Assembly: GCA_004564215.1 (NCBI GenBank)
Contig: CP024846.1
Span: 434,001 to 498,000 of the forward strand
Direction: 5' to 3'
DNA length: 64,000 bases
Source of the DNA: Beijerinckiaceae bacterium
GTDB lineage: Bacteria; Pseudomonadota; Alphaproteobacteria; Rhizobiales; Beijerinckiaceae
The first letter of the stretch is position 1. Every line of letters begins with the position of its first letter. Below are positions 37,501 through 47,800 of the stretch, piece after piece. Made by a program: the position numbers and the translations under genes. The notes under the pieces are model-generated. The model searched no databases, was not told where the DNA came from, and was given only the letters and a program-made list of their open reading frames with translations.

Positions 37501-38685
37501 CGCTTCCGCTGTATCCAGCGTCGGCGGTTCGCCGGGCCGCATCACGCGGTAAATATCAAACAAGGCCTCCTCGCGGGAGCTGTTCTTATCGACGGCAAGC
37601 GTATTGCGAATGTAGGGGCCGATGTTGACATGGTCGATATCGAGGATCGGCAGTTCCGTGAAACCAGTCTCGATCAGCAGCGCCAAGGATTTAGCGGTAA
37701 TCTCGTCGCCAGCCTCGGCAAAGATTTCACCCGTCGCGGGGTTGTAAAGGTCGGAAGCAATATATTGACCGTGCAGATCCTCGTCGTGCGCGCGCAGGAA
37801 TTTCACGCCCCGCTCGGAAAGCAGGCGCGCTGTGCGGACAGTCAGTTTCTTGCCGGCTTCGAGGACGACTTCGCCGGTATCGGCATCGAGCAGATCGAGG
37901 GCCGCCTTCATGCCTTTCATGCGATCGGGATCGAACGGCAGACGCCAGCCGTCCTTGTCCCGTATAAAGGTGATGGTCTTATAGAAGGTCGAAAGAATTT
38001 CTTCGCCATCCATGCCCAAGGCATAGAGGATCGACGTCGCTGGAATCTTCCTGCGCCGATCGATGCGCGCATAGACAATGTCCTTGGCGTCGAATTCGAT
38101 ATCGAGCCAGGAGCCCCGATAGGGGATGATACGAGCGGCGAACAAAAGCTTGCCGGACGAATGGCTCTTGCCTTTGTCGTGATCGAAGAACACGCCGGGT
38201 GACCGGTGCATCTGCGAAACGATGACCCTCTCGGTCCCATTGACGACGAAGGTCCCGTTCATCGTCATCAAGGGAATGTCGCCCATGTAGACATCCTGCT
38301 CCTTGATGTCCTTGACCGAGCGAGCGGCGGTTTCCGGATCCACATCGAACACGATGAGCCGCAGGGTCACTTTGAGCGGCGCGGCGAAGGTCATGCCGCG
38401 CTGACGGCACTCGTCGACATCATATTTCGGCGGCTCGAATTCATATTTTACAAATTCGAGCAAAGCGGCATTAGAAAAATCGGAGATCGGGAAAACCGAC
38501 TTGAAAACCGATTGCAATCCCTCGTCGGGACGACCGCCCTGCGGCTCGTCAACCAATAAAAACTGGTCATAGGATGCTTTTTGAACTTCGATAAGGTTCG
38601 GCATTTCCGCGACTTCGCGAATATGACCGAAAAATTTACGAATACGCTTACGGCCGGTGAACGTCTGCGCCATATTTTGAGCCAT
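34552..38685 (-). CDS. rpoB: DNA-directed RNA polymerase subunit beta
   Basis: The 1377-residue beta subunit contains the rifampicin region ([20 protein letters not shown] and [19 protein letters not shown]), [20 protein letters not shown] and the C-terminal [23 protein letters not shown] 38685 has AGGAG five bases upstream; a second Met lies four codons further in. The 258-base spacer to rplL carries two strong hairpins. Confidence 0.97.
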   Translation of the reverse strand: MAQNMAQTFTGRKRIRKFFGHIREVAEMPNLIEVQKASYDQFLLVDEPQGGRPDEGLQSVFKSVFPISDFSNAALLEFVKYEFEPPKYDVDECRQRGMTFAAPLKVTLRLIVFDVDPETAARSVKDIKEQDVYMGDIPLMTMNGTFVVNGTERVIVSQMHRSPGVFFDHDKGKSHSSGKLLFAARIIPYRGSWLDIEFDAKDIVYARIDRRRKIPATSILYALGMDGEEILSTFYKTITFIRDKDGWRLPFDPDRMKGMKAALDLLDADTGEVVLEAGKKLTVRTARLLSERGVKFLRAHDEDLHGQYIASDLYNPATGEIFAEAGDEITAKSLALLIETGFTELPILDIDHVNIGPYIRNTLAVDKNSSREEALFDIYRVMRPGEPPTLDTAEAMFHSLFFDPERYDLSAVGRVKMNMRLDLDAEDTVRTLRKEDIIAVMRALVDLRDGRGEIDDIDHLGNRRVRSVGELMENQYRLGLLRMERAIKERMSSVDIDTVMPQDLINAKPAAASVREFFGSSQLSQFMDQTNPLSEITHKRRLSALGPGGLTRERAGFEVRDVHPTHYGRICPIETPEGPNIGLINSLATFARVNKYGFIEAPYRRIKDRRVTDEVVYLSAMEEGKYYVAQANAPIDADRGLTEDLVVCRHAGDVLMVPRERVDFMDVSPKQLVSVAAALIPFLENDDANRALMGSNMQRQAVPLVRADAPLVGTGMEAIVARDSGAAIGARRTGVVDQIDATRIVVRATEETDAAKPGVDIYRLMKFQRSNQSTCINQKPLVRVGDFVRKGDIIADGPSTDLGDLALGRNVLVAFMPWNGYNFEDSILLNERIVKDDVFTSIHIDAFEVMARDTKLGPEEITRDIPNVSEEALKNLDEAGIVYIGAEVQAGDILVGKITPKGESPMTPEEKLLRAIFGEKASDVRDTSLRVPPGVQGTIVEVRVFNRHGVDKDERAQAIEREEIERLAKDRDDELAILDRNVYARLMDVLDGKKAIAGPKGFKRDTKLTKEIIEDYPRSQWWVFAIENDRTMAELEAMRKQYDESKKSLESRFLDKVEKLQRGDELLPGVMKMVKVFVAVKRKIQPGDKMAGRHGNKGVVSKIVPQEDMPFLADGTPVDIVLNPLGVPSRMNVGQILETHLGWACAGLGRQVAETVNAYLRDKDTKPLRKKLVEIYEAKDEIAALDDEAVVELGENLRRGVPIATPVFDGAHEKDIVEMLHQAGLDPSGQVTLFDGRTGESFDRKVTVGYIYMLKLHHLVDDKIHARSIGPYSLVTQQPLGGKAQFGGQRFGEMEVWALEAYGAAYTLQEMLTVKSDDVAGRTKVYESIVRGDDAFESGIPESFNVLVKEMRSLCLNVELTSAIKPVNTLPPAEAAE

Positions 38686-38867
38686 GTCGCTCCTCGCACC
38701 TCGTGTAATAGCGATTTTCTCGCGCGAAAATTCGCTCAACCCGCATCCAGCCGGGGCGCTGGAGGGGCAGGACGTTTGTCAGCCCCAAGCGTTCGCGGCG
38801 CATTCACCGCGAACTAATATGCCAGAGTCCGAACATATGTTTTTGCAAAGCAACATGCGTTTCAAGC

Positions 38868-38934
38868 GGGAGGCGGTCCCAAGCTTTCGGATGGGACCGC
38901 CTGCCCTACAAAAATAAGGATCGCCGAGGCGATC
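38868..38934 (-). other. Double hairpin in the rplL-rpoB spacer (attenuator or processing site)
   Basis: Two perfect inverted repeats follow the rplL stop. The first met by transcription is GATCGCC / GGCGATC (38919-38934, 2-base centre). The second is AGGCGGTCCC / GGGACCGCCT (38871-38902, 12-base loop), extendable by 3 bp across a one-base bulge. Neither has a T-run. E. coli has a partial terminator and an RNase III site in the same spacer; an analogous role here is inference. Confidence 0.6.
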
Positions 38935-38943
38935 ACGCCGCAA

Positions 38944-39321
38944 TCACTTAAGCTCCACTTTGGCACCCGCTTTCTCGAGGGCTGCCTTGATCTTCTCAGC
39001 TTCTTCCTTCGTTGCGCCTTCCTTGACGGGCTTGGGAGCGGCTTCAACCAGATCCTTTGCCTCCTTAAGGCCGAGTCCGGTCGCGGCGCGCACTTCCTTA
39101 ATGACTTCGATTTTCTTGTCGCCGATGGCCGCGAGGACGACAGTAAATTCGGTCTGCTCCTCGGCTGGCGCCGCGGCCGCGCCAGCTGCGGGACCGGCGG
39201 CGACGGCAACTGCCGCGGCGGCGGAAACGCCCCATTTTTCTTCGAGTAGCTTGGCGAGTTCGGCGGCTTCCAGCACAGTGAGGCTCGACAGATCCTCGAC
39301 GATCTTTTCAAGATTGGCCAT
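38944..39321 (-). CDS. rplL: 50S ribosomal protein L7/L12 (bL12)
   Basis: The 125-residue stalk protein has an N-terminal dimerisation helix ([20 protein letters not shown]), an Ala/Gly hinge, and a C-terminal factor-binding domain with [22 protein letters not shown] 39321 follows AAGGAA and matches the conserved start; eight upstream codons are excluded. Confidence 0.97.
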   Translation of the reverse strand: MANLEKIVEDLSSLTVLEAAELAKLLEEKWGVSAAAAVAVAAGPAAGAAAAPAEEQTEFTVVLAAIGDKKIEVIKEVRAATGLGLKEAKDLVEAAPKPVKEGATKEEAEKIKAALEKAGAKVELK

Positions 39322-39379
39322 TTTCAGTTCCTTCGATGAGGTCAAAATCTACAATGAGTGTCCGTTCAAGATCACGCCG

Positions 39380-39895
39380 CTAGACGGCGTCTTTTTCGGC
39401 ATAGGCCGCAACCACGCGGGCAAGCTTGGCAGCTGGCGCGGTGGTGAGCTGTGCGAGCTTCGTTGCGGGCGCCTGCAAGAGGCCAACGATTTTCGCGCGA
39501 AGCTCATCCAGGGATGGCAGCGTGGCGAGCGAGCGCACGGCATCCACGTTGAGGCTGGTCGAACCCATGGCGCCGCCGAGGATCACGAGCTTGTCGTTGT
39601 CCTTGGCGAAAGCCACAGCGACCTTAGGCGCCGCGACCGGATCGTTCGAATAGGCGATCAGGGTTGGCCCCCGCATCAGTTCCGAGATCGAGGCGACCTC
39701 GGTGCCTTGAAGGGCGATCTTGACGAGACGGTTCTTGGCGACCTGAACAGTGGCGCCAGCCGCGCGCATCTGCTTGCGCAGAGCTTGCATTTGAGCCACG
39801 CTCAGACCGGAATAATGCGCAACCACAACGACCGATGTCGACTTAAAGACATCCGTCAGGGAAGCGACGCATTGTTTCTTTTCCGCTCTGTCCAC
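39380..39895 (-). CDS. rplJ: 50S ribosomal protein L10 (uL10)
   Basis: L10 anchors L12 dimers to the ribosome and, in E. coli, represses its own translation. The best start is GTG 39895 ([10 protein letters not shown]), seven bases after AAGGAG. It gives 171 residues, the normal length, with [20 protein letters not shown] and [13 protein letters not shown]. The frame is open 51 codons upstream, but that part is leader-like. A strong hairpin (39912-39944) lies just before the ribosome-binding site. Confidence 0.95.
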   Translation of the reverse strand: MDRAEKKQCVASLTDVFKSTSVVVVAHYSGLSVAQMQALRKQMRAAGATVQVAKNRLVKIALQGTEVASISELMRGPTLIAYSNDPVAAPKVAVAFAKDNDKLVILGGAMGSTSLNVDAVRSLATLPSLDELRAKIVGLLQAPATKLAQLTTAPAAKLARVVAAYAEKDAV

Positions 39896-40505
39896 GGTGT
39901 TTCTCCTTGCACGGGCAAGAACTTGAAGAGGTTCAAGTTGCCCGCGGGCTGCATCTGTCGGCCGCAACCGCGAGGAACCCCTCGCATCGAGCCGACGCTG
40001 TGCCTGTCCCCGGGGCGGAAATCCGCACCGGACAGAGGGATAGACCAAAATCGAAGGAACCAGAAAGGCGAGGCCCCACTGGCGTCCAAAATCCGGTTAT
40101 TACCCCGTCTATGCCGGCTTCTGCTCCCCAATCCGGCAAGGCCGGACTGGAGATTGGAGATTAAGCTCGAGTTCGATCCGGATGGATGATCCCTCGCGCC
40201 GGCAGTCTCGGACAGGACATGGCCGGAAAGGACAGACGTCACCGCCTATCCTCCGGCCGTATCCACCGCGCTACAAAAATCTTATCGCCGGAAGCGAGCT
40301 TGCCAGATTAAGTACCGCGGAATCTTTATGGATGCGGGGTTGCTATTTCCGATCAACCCCGAACCTGCTATTTAAACTGATTGAGCGCTTATGCCAAGAG
40401 CCTATTGAAAATTTCGCTTGACGCGCCCCACGGCCGAGCCCTCTGCCGGCCAAGCTTCGCAATTTCAAGCGCTTAGCTTAGCCGGAGGAATGCTCTTTAC
40501 ACGCG
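39896..40505 (-). promoter_or_regulatory. rplJ leader region (610 bases, structured)
   Basis: No gene is supported between rplA and rplJ. Visible structures include a nested hairpin at 39912-39944 (CGGGCAA/TTGCCCG around ACTTGAA/TTCAAGT) directly upstream of the rplJ ribosome-binding site, a TCCGGC-AAG-GCCGGA hairpin near 40132, and CGGGGTTG/CAACCCCG at 40335-40361. Proximity suggests an L10-type autoregulatory leader and perhaps a separate rplJL promoter. I could not match the Rfam L10 leader by eye. Confidence 0.55.
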
Positions 40506-41201
40506 TCAGGGAGATAGGGTCGATGGGTCGACTTTCACACCCGGCCCCATGGTCGATGAAATCGCAACCCTTTGAATATAGGTGCCTTTAGCCCCCTGAG
40601 GCTTGGCTTTGGCAACCGCATCGACAAAAGCCACGATGTTTTCCACGAGTTTATCCGGCGCGAACGAGGCTTTACCGACGCTGCCCTGGATGATTCCCGC
40701 TTTTTCGACCCTGAATTCCACGGCCCCGCCCTTTGAAGCCTTCACCGCGCCGGCGACGTCCATGGTAACGGTCCCGACCTTGGGGTTGGGCATCAGGCCG
40801 CGGGGACCCAAAACCTTGCCGAGCCTGCCGACCAGCGGCATCATATCCGGGGTGGCGATGCATCGATCAAAAGCGATTGTGCCGCCCTGAACCGTCGTCA
40901 CCAAATCTTCGGCGCCCACGATGTCAGCGCCCGCCGCTGTGGCTTCGTCGGCCTTGGCCCCGCGCGCAAACACGGCGACGCGCAAATTGCGACCGGTCCC
41001 ATTCGGAAGATTCACCACGCCGCGCACCATTTGATCGGCATGCTTAGGATCGACGCCCAGATTCATCGCAATCTCGACGGTCTCGTCGAATTTTGCGCTT
41101 GCGCGCTCCTTGACGAGCTTCACGGCTTCACTAACCGGATAAAGCTTGATCCGGTCGATTCCTTCGCGCGCCTTCACAACACGTTTGCCAATATGTGCCA
41201 T
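40506..41201 (-). CDS. rplA: 50S ribosomal protein L1 (uL1)
   Basis: The 231-residue L1-stalk protein; in E. coli it represses rplK-rplA. It starts [20 protein letters not shown] and has the signature [20 protein letters not shown]. It begins four bases after rplK stops. Confidence 0.97.
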   Translation of the reverse strand: MAHIGKRVVKAREGIDRIKLYPVSEAVKLVKERASAKFDETVEIAMNLGVDPKHADQMVRGVVNLPNGTGRNLRVAVFARGAKADEATAAGADIVGAEDLVTTVQGGTIAFDRCIATPDMMPLVGRLGKVLGPRGLMPNPKVGTVTMDVAGAVKASKGGAVEFRVEKAGIIQGSVGKASFAPDKLVENIVAFVDAVAKAKPQGAKGTYIQRVAISSTMGPGVKVDPSTLSP

Positions 41202-41205
41202 CGCC

Positions 41206-41634
41206 CTACCCTACGATCTCGAGGCCCATGGAACGGGCAGAACCTTCAATCATCTTCATTGCGGCTTCGATCGAAGCACAATTGAGATCGGGCATTTTTT
41301 TCTCGGCGATTTCCTGAATCTGCGCCTTGGTCACCTTGCCCGCAAAACCACGGCCCGCGGTCTTTGAGCCGGATTGAATGCCGGAGGCTTTTTTCAGGAA
41401 GTAGGAAACCGGCGGCAGCTTCATCTCGAAGGTGAAGGACCGGTCTTGGAAAGCGGTGATGACGACGGGGATCGGCGTCCCCTTTTCCATCTGCGCCGTC
41501 TTGGCGTTAAAAGCCTTGCAAAACTCCATGATGTTCAGGCCGCGCTGACCGAGCGCGGGACCGATCGGCGGCGACGGATTGGCCGCCCCGGCCGGCACCT
41601 GAAGCTTCACGTAACCTGTGATCTTCTTTGCCAT
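41206..41634 (-). CDS. rplK: 50S ribosomal protein L11 (uL11)
   Basis: The 142-residue GTPase-centre protein has [20 protein letters not shown] (N-terminal domain), [18 protein letters not shown] and a C-terminal rRNA-binding domain. Standard length and order (nusG-rplK-rplA). Confidence 0.97.
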   Translation of the reverse strand: MAKKITGYVKLQVPAGAANPSPPIGPALGQRGLNIMEFCKAFNAKTAQMEKGTPIPVVITAFQDRSFTFEMKLPPVSYFLKKASGIQSGSKTAGRGFAGKVTKAQIQEIAEKKMPDLNCASIEAAMKMIEGSARSMGLEIVG

Positions 41635-41767
41635 TATCTATGCTCCATACAATGCCGGCCTTTTAGGACCGGCGGTTGCGGTCGTGGTGCGAAGGGTTGG
41701 TCCGGATGGCTGCCGGGCCCCTCTCCCACGTCTTTAAGCAAGTTGCGAAAACCTGCCTTCTAATGGA

Positions 41768-42298
41768 TCAGACCTTTTCGACCTGTCCATATTCCAATTC
41801 CACCGGCGTCGCACGTCCGAAAATAGAGACCGCCACCTTGATCCTGGAGCGTCCCTCATCGACGTCCTCGACGATTCCGTTGAACGAGGCGAACGGCCCG
41901 TCGGCGACCCGCACGGTTTCACCAATTTCAAACGAGATCGACGCCTTGGGCCGCTCAACGCCTTCGGCGACCTGCCCCTTGATGCGTTCCGCTTCCGCAT
42001 CGGAAATCGGCATCGGCTTCTTGTCGGCGCCCAAAAAGCCGGTGACCTTCGGCGTATTCTTGATCAGATGATAGATATCGTCGGAAAGATCGCATTTGAC
42101 CAAGACATAACCCGGAAAAAACTTTCGCTCGGAGTTGATCTTACGGCCCCGCCTTATCTCGACGATATGCTCGGTCGGAACCAGAATTTCCTCGAATTTA
42201 CCCGAGAGGCCGCGCTGCGCCGCCTGCTCCTTGATCGATTCGGCGACCTTTTTCTCAAAGTTCGAATAGGCGTGAACGATATACCAGCGCATGCTCAT
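41768..42298 (-). CDS. nusG: Transcription termination/antitermination factor NusG
   Basis: NusG binds RNA polymerase and couples it to Rho or the ribosome. The 176-residue product has RWYIVHAYSNFEKKVAESI (NGN domain), RKFFPGYVLVKCDL and the C-terminal KOW motif (GPFASFNGIVEDVDEGRSRI). The start may instead be the Met two codons later (MRWYIV). It lies between secE and rplK. Confidence 0.97.
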   Translation of the reverse strand: MSMRWYIVHAYSNFEKKVAESIKEQAAQRGLSGKFEEILVPTEHIVEIRRGRKINSERKFFPGYVLVKCDLSDDIYHLIKNTPKVTGFLGADKKPMPISDAEAERIKGQVAEGVERPKASISFEIGETVRVADGPFASFNGIVEDVDEGRSRIKVAVSIFGRATPVELEYGQVEKV

Positions 42299-42431
42299 TG
42301 GGACAATTTTAAACCTCGTTCACCAAGGCCCTGCGAGGGTAGCGGCACCGGTAGGACGAAGAACCGGCTGAGGGTCTTGGGCAGAAAAACATCAATCTTC
42401 AACGATTCGGCCCGGGTAAGGCCAAATGTGA

Positions 42432-42620
42432 CTAATGAAAACTCAGAATCAGGCCAACGATAAGGCGCAGGCCTTGATCGACGGCCACGAAAAACAGACT
42501 GGCGAGCAGGACCATAATAATCACAAGCACGGTCGTGATCAGCGTCTCGCGGCGCGTCGGCCACGTCACCTTGGCCGCTTCTGCACGGACCTCTTGAATG
42601 AAGGTTAGAGGGTTCGTCAT
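42432..42620 (-). CDS. secE: Preprotein translocase subunit SecE
   Basis: The 62-residue product has an amphipathic helix (QEVRAEAAKVTWPTRRETLI) followed by a single membrane span, the minimal SecE form. It clamps SecY in the inner membrane. It heads the secE-nusG-rplKAJL-rpoBC series. The tRNA-Trp often found just upstream was not seen. Confidence 0.95.
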   Translation of the reverse strand: MTNPLTFIQEVRAEAAKVTWPTRRETLITTVLVIIMVLLASLFFVAVDQGLRLIVGLILSFH

Positions 42621-42969
42621 GACCTATATGCCATTTCTCGGTCGCTCAAATTCCCCGACCCGCCTGTCCAAACCAGGGTGACCGCAGTAAATTGGAATGA
42701 GCGCCCAGCCAAAAAAAATCAGGGCGCGGAACCCGAAGGCCACGCGCCACTATTTCATAATATAAACAATCGCACGAGGAACGCAAATCCATTTTCCCGC
42801 GGTCGGCGCAAGACTCAAAGCGCTTGCCGCTCGGATTTTGCCGCCCTCCCTATCAAAACCGGTGGGTCTCTCGTCGCCGGGCTAAAATGGGAAAAGCTGC
42901 CCCAGGCAAATAATTAGCCGAAGCTTGACGGCTTGAGCATCAGACCGGTCACCCCCCGGACCTGAGCTT
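42621..42969. other. Gene-free region upstream of secE
   Basis: No gene or tRNA is seen in these 349 bases. They hold the candidate secE promoter at 42759-42786 and the 3' flank of the methyltransferase gene, which has no evident intrinsic terminator. Confidence 0.5.
42759..42786 (-). promoter_or_regulatory. Candidate sigma-70 promoter of secE-nusG
   Basis: On the minus strand TTGCGT (42786-42781) is followed after 16 bases by TATATT (42764-42759). This lies about 140 bases before the secE ATG, in the only AT-rich patch of the spacer. Assigned by eye. Confidence 0.4.
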
Positions 42970-43716
42970 CTACGAGCGTAATCTTGCGTAATATCCGCGA
43001 CTTGTTGAGGCGCCCAGCTGCGAATGATGTGGAATCGTATGGGAAAAACTTGGAATGATCCATTCATCGACGATCTCATAGTTTAAAGACCGCAGCGAAG
43101 TCTCGAATTCTTCCCGATTTCTTATTTGGTAGGGAACTTCCGCGCAGCCGAAGTTTTCGAGCGTGACCACCGTTTCCCCCTCCCGTGTCGCCACCTTGTT
43201 GATCACAAGATGCCGCGGCAAGACGGGCAGCCGCCCTAGCAGCTCCGTGAAGGGGATGTCCAAATATTGTAACAGGCCGGAGGCAAGCAGGACATCGGCG
43301 TTCGGAGCCTCCGCAAGATCGTCAATAAATGACAGCCGGGGCAAATTCTCGCTGGCCGCAAGGCTGCGTCCGGCGCGGACCACGGCGGGAACATCGTAAA
43401 CCACCCAGATGATGTTGTTATCTAAGTCTAAATGGTTCTTGAAAGCGCGAAACTTTGTCCCGACGTGACCGCCCGCATCGAGCACGCAAATGGGGCCCAG
43501 ACGCTTAAGCCAATACAAGACGGGGTAATCGAGCAGCGCAACCTTGGACATAGTTTCAAGGCTGACATTTACGACGGCATCATTATCGTAGCCGACAAGC
43601 ATTCCGGGGCGAACCGCGGCAATCGCTTCTTCGCGGGTTGCATAGGCACCTCTGAATTTGTGAGGCGACAGCATCCGCTTGAGTTCTTTTAATACGGAAT
43701 AGATCAAATGTTTCAT
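42970..43716 (-). CDS. Putative TIGR04325 (LIC12133-type) methyltransferase
   Basis: A 248-residue protein without signal peptide. Its opening (FRGAYATREEAIAAV, then GYDND) matches the family start in which an aromatic-G-x-Y segment is followed by a GYD motif. Next comes a Rossmann methyltransferase core with VLDAGGHVGTKF as SAM-binding loop, VVYDVPAVVRAGR (acidic second strand) and DVLLASGLLQYL. The family is usually linked to surface polysaccharide or sugar loci, but no such gene lies nearby. The substrate is unknown. It is divergent from aroQ and tandem with secE after 349 bases. Confidence 0.7.
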   Translation of the reverse strand: MKHLIYSVLKELKRMLSPHKFRGAYATREEAIAAVRPGMLVGYDNDAVVNVSLETMSKVALLDYPVLYWLKRLGPICVLDAGGHVGTKFRAFKNHLDLDNNIIWVVYDVPAVVRAGRSLAASENLPRLSFIDDLAEAPNADVLLASGLLQYLDIPFTELLGRLPVLPRHLVINKVATREGETVVTLENFGCAEVPYQIRNREEFETSLRSLNYEIVDEWIIPSFSHTIPHHSQLGASTSRGYYARLRS

Positions 43717-43989
43717 GTCGCTTCAGCTCAACTTTGCCTCTCCAACCGCGTCGAATGCGAGGGAACGCGGTCGAGGCTCCCGGATTCCTTGCGGTGTCCA
43801 ATTGCCCGGCGACGATCCGCGCTATCAGATACAGTAAGGGCCTCTTCTTGAGCAACCCCCGCCGGGCCTCCCTCTCGGCGCCCGCTGGAAGGAGGGGCAC
43901 GGGATTTGATGATCGCCTATAGGCTTCCCTTGAGTTTTGATCCCGGCTATCAAAGCGCCCAGGGAATTTCCTTATCTACCGAGACCGCG

Positions 43990-44439
43990 ATGAATGCCGT
44001 CCACGTCCTGAACGGGCCGAACCTCAATCTCCTCGGCACCCGGGAACCAGAAACTTACGGCCGCGCGACTCTGGCCGACATCGAGGCGCGTCTTTCCGCG
44101 ACCTGCAAACCCCATGGCGTTGTTTTGCATTTTCGTCAGTCCAACCACGAAGGCGATCTCGTGACCTGGTTGCAGGAAGCTGGTCGGGCGGCCGAACCGG
44201 TGATCTTGAATGCCGGCGCTTATTCGCATACTTCGATCGCGATCCACGACGCGATCAAGGCCGCGAAGACGGACGTCATCGAGGTCCACCTGTCGAATGT
44301 TCATGCGAGGGAAAGCTTTCGGCACAAATCCCTGATTTCTCCGGTTGCGCGGGGGGTCATCTTGGGATTCGGGGCCCTGTCCTATGATCTAGCGCTCGAA
44401 GTCTTTCTCAGCCGCGCCGACGTTTTGAAAAATACTTAG
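43990..44439 (+). CDS. aroQ: 3-dehydroquinate dehydratase, type II
   Basis: AroQ converts 3-dehydroquinate to 3-dehydroshikimate in aromatic amino-acid synthesis. The 149-residue product has [19 protein letters not shown] with the catalytic Tyr, the His-containing [15 protein letters not shown], and [20 protein letters not shown] 43990 gives the normal length; 28 upstream codons are excluded. The order aroQ-accB-accC is common in alphaproteobacteria. Confidence 0.95.
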   Translation: MNAVHVLNGPNLNLLGTREPETYGRATLADIEARLSATCKPHGVVLHFRQSNHEGDLVTWLQEAGRAAEPVILNAGAYSHTSIAIHDAIKAAKTDVIEVHLSNVHARESFRHKSLISPVARGVILGFGALSYDLALEVFLSRADVLKNT

Positions 44440-44496
44440 TTTGGCCCGCATGAACAAAATTTCTCAAATCAATGGGCGACGGCTCTTTCATGTTGT

Positions 44497-45024
44497 ATGA
44501 AACGCCGAGGGCCCACGGACGAACGAAAGTTGACAAAGATGAAATATCCGGAGCCTGAACCGGACGAATGTCCGGCCGCGGGTGCAATCGATAGGGAACT
44601 GGTCGAGGAGTTGGCGCAGCTCGTCACCCGCCTCGGGCTGTCCGAAATTGAAATTGCCAAAGGCGATTTCAAGGTTCGTATCGCTCGGCAACTTTCTCCC
44701 GCCGTCATCCAGTCTGTCGCAACGGCCGCTCCCGCGGCTTCCATCTCCTCTGGCGGCGGCGGCAGTGCGTCCGTAGAACTCCCCGACGCCCCTGGCACGG
44801 TCAAATCGCCGATGGTTGGGACCGCTTATTTGCGTTCATCCCCAGAGGCTGCCCCCTTCGTCGAAGTCGGTTCGCAGGTCAAAGCGGGTGACAAGGTTCT
44901 GCTTGTTGAGGCGATGAAGACCTTCAATGAGATTTTGGCACCCCGCACCGGTTTGGTGACGGGCATTCTGGTCGAGGACGGTCAGCCGGTCGAATATGGT
45001 CAGCCCCTTCTCGTAATTGAATAA
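44497..45024 (+). CDS. accB: Biotin carboxyl carrier protein of acetyl-CoA carboxylase
   Basis: AccB carries biotin between the carboxylase and transferase of acetyl-CoA carboxylase. The 175-residue product has an N-terminal helix region, a Ala/Ser/Gly-rich linker and the C-terminal biotinyl domain, with the biotin Lys in [10 protein letters not shown]. The start is uncertain: ATG 44539 would remove 14 basic residues that are not typical of the family. Neither site has a strong ribosome-binding sequence. Confidence 0.93.
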   Translation: MKRRGPTDERKLTKMKYPEPEPDECPAAGAIDRELVEELAQLVTRLGLSEIEIAKGDFKVRIARQLSPAVIQSVATAAPAASISSGGGGSASVELPDAPGTVKSPMVGTAYLRSSPEAAPFVEVGSQVKAGDKVLLVEAMKTFNEILAPRTGLVTGILVEDGQPVEYGQPLLVIE

Positions 45025-45047
45025 AGCCCCGCCGCCGGTGGATTGAG

Positions 45048-46409
45048 ATGTTCGACAAAATCCTTATTGCCAATCGCGGCGAAATCGCGTTGCGGATATT
45101 GCGCGCCGCCAAGGAGCTTGGCATCGCAACCGTCGCGGTTCACTCGACCGCCGATGCCGATGCCATGCACGTCAAACTCGCCGACGAATCGGTTTGCATC
45201 GGACCACCGCCCGCCCGCGATTCCTATCTGAATGTCCCGGCGCTTTTGGCGGCCTGCGAAATCACCGGCGCCGAAGCCTTGCATCCCGGATATGGATTTC
45301 TCTCCGAGAACGCGCGCTTTGCGGAGATCCTCGCGGATCACCGGATCGTCTTTATCGGCCCGAAGCCCGAGCACATCCGGCTGATGGGCGACAAAATCTC
45401 CGCCAAAGTCACCGCGAAGAAACTCGGGATCCCCTGCGTGCCGGGATCGCCGGGCGCGATTGTCGATGACCGGGCGGCGGAGGCCATCGCACGATCGCTT
45501 GGTTTCCCGGTCCTCGTAAAAGCAGCAGCCGGCGGCGGCGGGCGTGGCATGAAGGTTGCCCGAACCGCAAGCGAGCTTCCCGCCGCGCTTGAGAACGCGC
45601 GGATCGAGGCCAAGGCCGCGTTTGGCGACGACGCGGTTTACCTCGAAAAATTTCTCGAAAAGCCGCGCCACATCGAGGTTCAGATTCTCGGGGACGGCCA
45701 GGGCAACGCTATCCATCTCGGTGAGCGCGATTGCTCGCTGCAACGCCGCCACCAGAAAGTCTGGGAGGAAAGTCCCTCCCCGGCCCTTAACGCTTCGCAG
45801 CGCCTGGAAATCGGCAAAATCTGTTCGGACGCGATGCGCGAACTCGGTTACCTCGGGGTCGGCACCATTGAGTTCCTCTATGAAGACGGAAAGTTTTACT
45901 TCATCGAGATGAACACAAGGATTCAGGTCGAGCACCCGGTGACCGAAATGGTGACCGGTGTCGATCTCGTCAACGAGCAGATCAGAATAGCAGCGGGGTC
46001 TCCCTTGACCCTTACGCAAGACGAAGTCGTGTTTTACGGGCATGCGATCGAATGCCGGGTCAATGCGGAAGATCCCGCAACCTTCCGGCCCTCTCCCGGA
46101 AAGATCGCTTATTACCACCCCCCAGGGGGACTTGGCGTTCGCGTCGACAGCGCCGTCTATGCAGGCTATGCGATCCCGCCCAATTATGATTCCCTTGTCG
46201 GCAAGCTGATCGTGCATGGACGCAATCGCAATGAAGCCTTGATGCGGCTTCGCCGCGCGCTCGATGAATTCATCATCGACGGAATCGACACGACGATCCC
46301 GCTGTTTCAGACATTGGTCCGCAACGCTGACATGCAAAATGGCCTTTACGACATCCATTGGCTCGAGAGATTTCTCGAATCCGGCGGAATGGATGGAGCG
46401 GACATCTAA
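45048..46409 (+). CDS. accC: Acetyl-CoA carboxylase, biotin carboxylase subunit
   Basis: AccC carboxylates biotin on AccB using ATP and bicarbonate, the first step of fatty-acid synthesis. The 453-residue product has [20 protein letters not shown], the ATP-grasp Gly-rich loop [14 protein letters not shown] and the active-site stretch [20 protein letters not shown]. It begins 23 bases after accB. It ends overlapping the convergent histidine-kinase gene by four bases. Confidence 0.97.
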   Translation: MFDKILIANRGEIALRILRAAKELGIATVAVHSTADADAMHVKLADESVCIGPPPARDSYLNVPALLAACEITGAEALHPGYGFLSENARFAEILADHRIVFIGPKPEHIRLMGDKISAKVTAKKLGIPCVPGSPGAIVDDRAAEAIARSLGFPVLVKAAAGGGGRGMKVARTASELPAALENARIEAKAAFGDDAVYLEKFLEKPRHIEVQILGDGQGNAIHLGERDCSLQRRHQKVWEESPSPALNASQRLEIGKICSDAMRELGYLGVGTIEFLYEDGKFYFIEMNTRIQVEHPVTEMVTGVDLVNEQIRIAAGSPLTLTQDEVVFYGHAIECRVNAEDPATFRPSPGKIAYYHPPGGLGVRVDSAVYAGYAIPPNYDSLVGKLIVHGRNRNEALMRLRRALDEFIIDGIDTTIPLFQTLVRNADMQNGLYDIHWLERFLESGGMDGADI

Positions 46410-47800
46410 AGTCCTTTTGTGGGGCTCCGCGCTTCGGCACTGTCGGTCACCTTTGGCGCGACGGGCAGCGCCAAGACCGCCAACAAACCACCGAGGTTTG
46501 AACGTTCGAGGCGTAATTCGCCGTGATAGGCTCGGGCAAGATCACGGACGATCCCAAGTCCAAGCCCTGAACCGCCGCGGCTGCGATCGAGTGTCAGCGC
46601 ACCGTTAAGGACTTCCTGGGCCAGGGACTCCGACATGCCGGGACCGTCATCCTCGATGCTGATTTGGCAGCGGGCCTCGTCACGAATGGCCGCGACCCGA
46701 ACGCTCCGGTGCGCATGCCGGCACGCATTGTCGAGGAGATTGCCTAGCATCTCATCGAGATCCTGGACTTCCACGGCGACTTCGATCGGGGCTGATGGGG
46801 ACACCACAAAGGAGAGATTGCGTTCGCGGTAAAGGCTCTCCATGGCCCGCACAACTTCCGACACGCGATGCGCGACATCGCATCTGATCCCGGGAACGCC
46901 GGCGGCGGCGGCGGCGCGGGTTCGCGACAAGGCATGGTCGACCTGCCGGCGGATCGCCATCGCCTGCATTCGTACCGTCTGCGAGGCCTCGCCCGCGCCG
47001 AGTTCGTCGGCTGCATTCGCCAATATCGCCAATGGCGTTTTCAACCCGTGTGCGAGATTGCCGGCCTGCAAGCGTCCGCGCTCGACGATCTCCCGGCTAT
47101 GCGCCAAAAGTGCATTCAGGTCCTCGACCAGGGGCGTGACTTCGGAAGGAAAGACGCCGTTGATTTTCCCCCTCTCGCCATTTCTTACGGCCATGACCTG
47201 GCCACGCAACCGCATGAGCGGACGGAACACCATCCAGAGTTGGCCGGCGACGAGGACAGAAAGGCCAATGGCCACGGCGGTAAATGTTGCCAGCAATATA
47301 TTGGAGAAGGAAGCGATCGATTCCTCGAGATCGCCGATATCCGCGGCGACCGCCGCCCGCACGATGTGAGGATAGCCCGGTAGACTCACTCGGCGTTCGA
47401 TAGCGACGAGTTTTTGGCCGTTAGGCCCGGCGAGCTGGTGGCGATGAACTTCACCGGTGGCCGGCGCATCGACCGGAAGCGGCAGGACGGCATCCCAAAG
47501 TGACCGCGAGCGTATACGGTTGCCGGTTTCATCCTCGACCTGCCAATAAAAGCTGCTGTAGGGCTTCTCGAAACGAGGATCGCTGAGAGTGCCCTCCAAA
47601 ACCAGGGCCCCGGACGTGTCGAGGCCGACCTGCGCGAGCAACTGGTCGAGATGCACGGAGAGCTCCGCATCAAACCGCCGTTCGACTTCATCGCGAAACA
47701 GGTGGACCAAGAGGGTGGTGGTGACACCAAAGGTCAACGCGCAGACCAACAAGGAGCTCAACAACACCCGTCCACGCAACGAGCGGGGCACGCGGATCAT
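46406..47800 (-). CDS. Sensor histidine kinase of the metal-efflux operon
   Basis: A 464-residue inner-membrane sensor: a first membrane span at about 10-33, a periplasmic domain to about 165, a second span (about 168-192), HAMP, then the phospho-acceptor His251 in [12 protein letters not shown]. The ATPase has the N box [17 protein letters not shown] and GSGLGLGIV. It overlaps the response-regulator gene by four bases, so the two form a pair. Position after czcB-czcA-pepSY suggests it senses metal or envelope stress and controls this pump; the signal is inferred, not shown. Confidence 0.92.
   Translation of the reverse strand: MIRVPRSLRGRVLLSSLLVCALTFGVTTTLLVHLFRDEVERRFDAELSVHLDQLLAQVGLDTSGALVLEGTLSDPRFEKPYSSFYWQVEDETGNRIRSRSLWDAVLPLPVDAPATGEVHRHQLAGPNGQKLVAIERRVSLPGYPHIVRAAVAADIGDLEESIASFSNILLATFTAVAIGLSVLVAGQLWMVFRPLMRLRGQVMAVRNGERGKINGVFPSEVTPLVEDLNALLAHSREIVERGRLQAGNLAHGLKTPLAILANAADELGAGEASQTVRMQAMAIRRQVDHALSRTRAAAAAGVPGIRCDVAHRVSEVVRAMESLYRERNLSFVVSPSAPIEVAVEVQDLDEMLGNLLDNACRHAHRSVRVAAIRDEARCQISIEDDGPGMSESLAQEVLNGALTLDRSRGGSGLGLGIVRDLARAYHGELRLERSNLGGLLAVLALPVAPKVTDSAEARSPTKGL

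Noticed and set aside
41655..41676. Hairpin between rplK and nusG (GCCGG/CCGGC with inner CCT/AGG).
   Set aside because: Short and asymmetric, without a T-run; not enough to call an element.
42621..42969. tRNA-Trp expected upstream of secE.
   Set aside because: No cloverleaf or TTCGA-type T-arm could be found on either strand in this interval.
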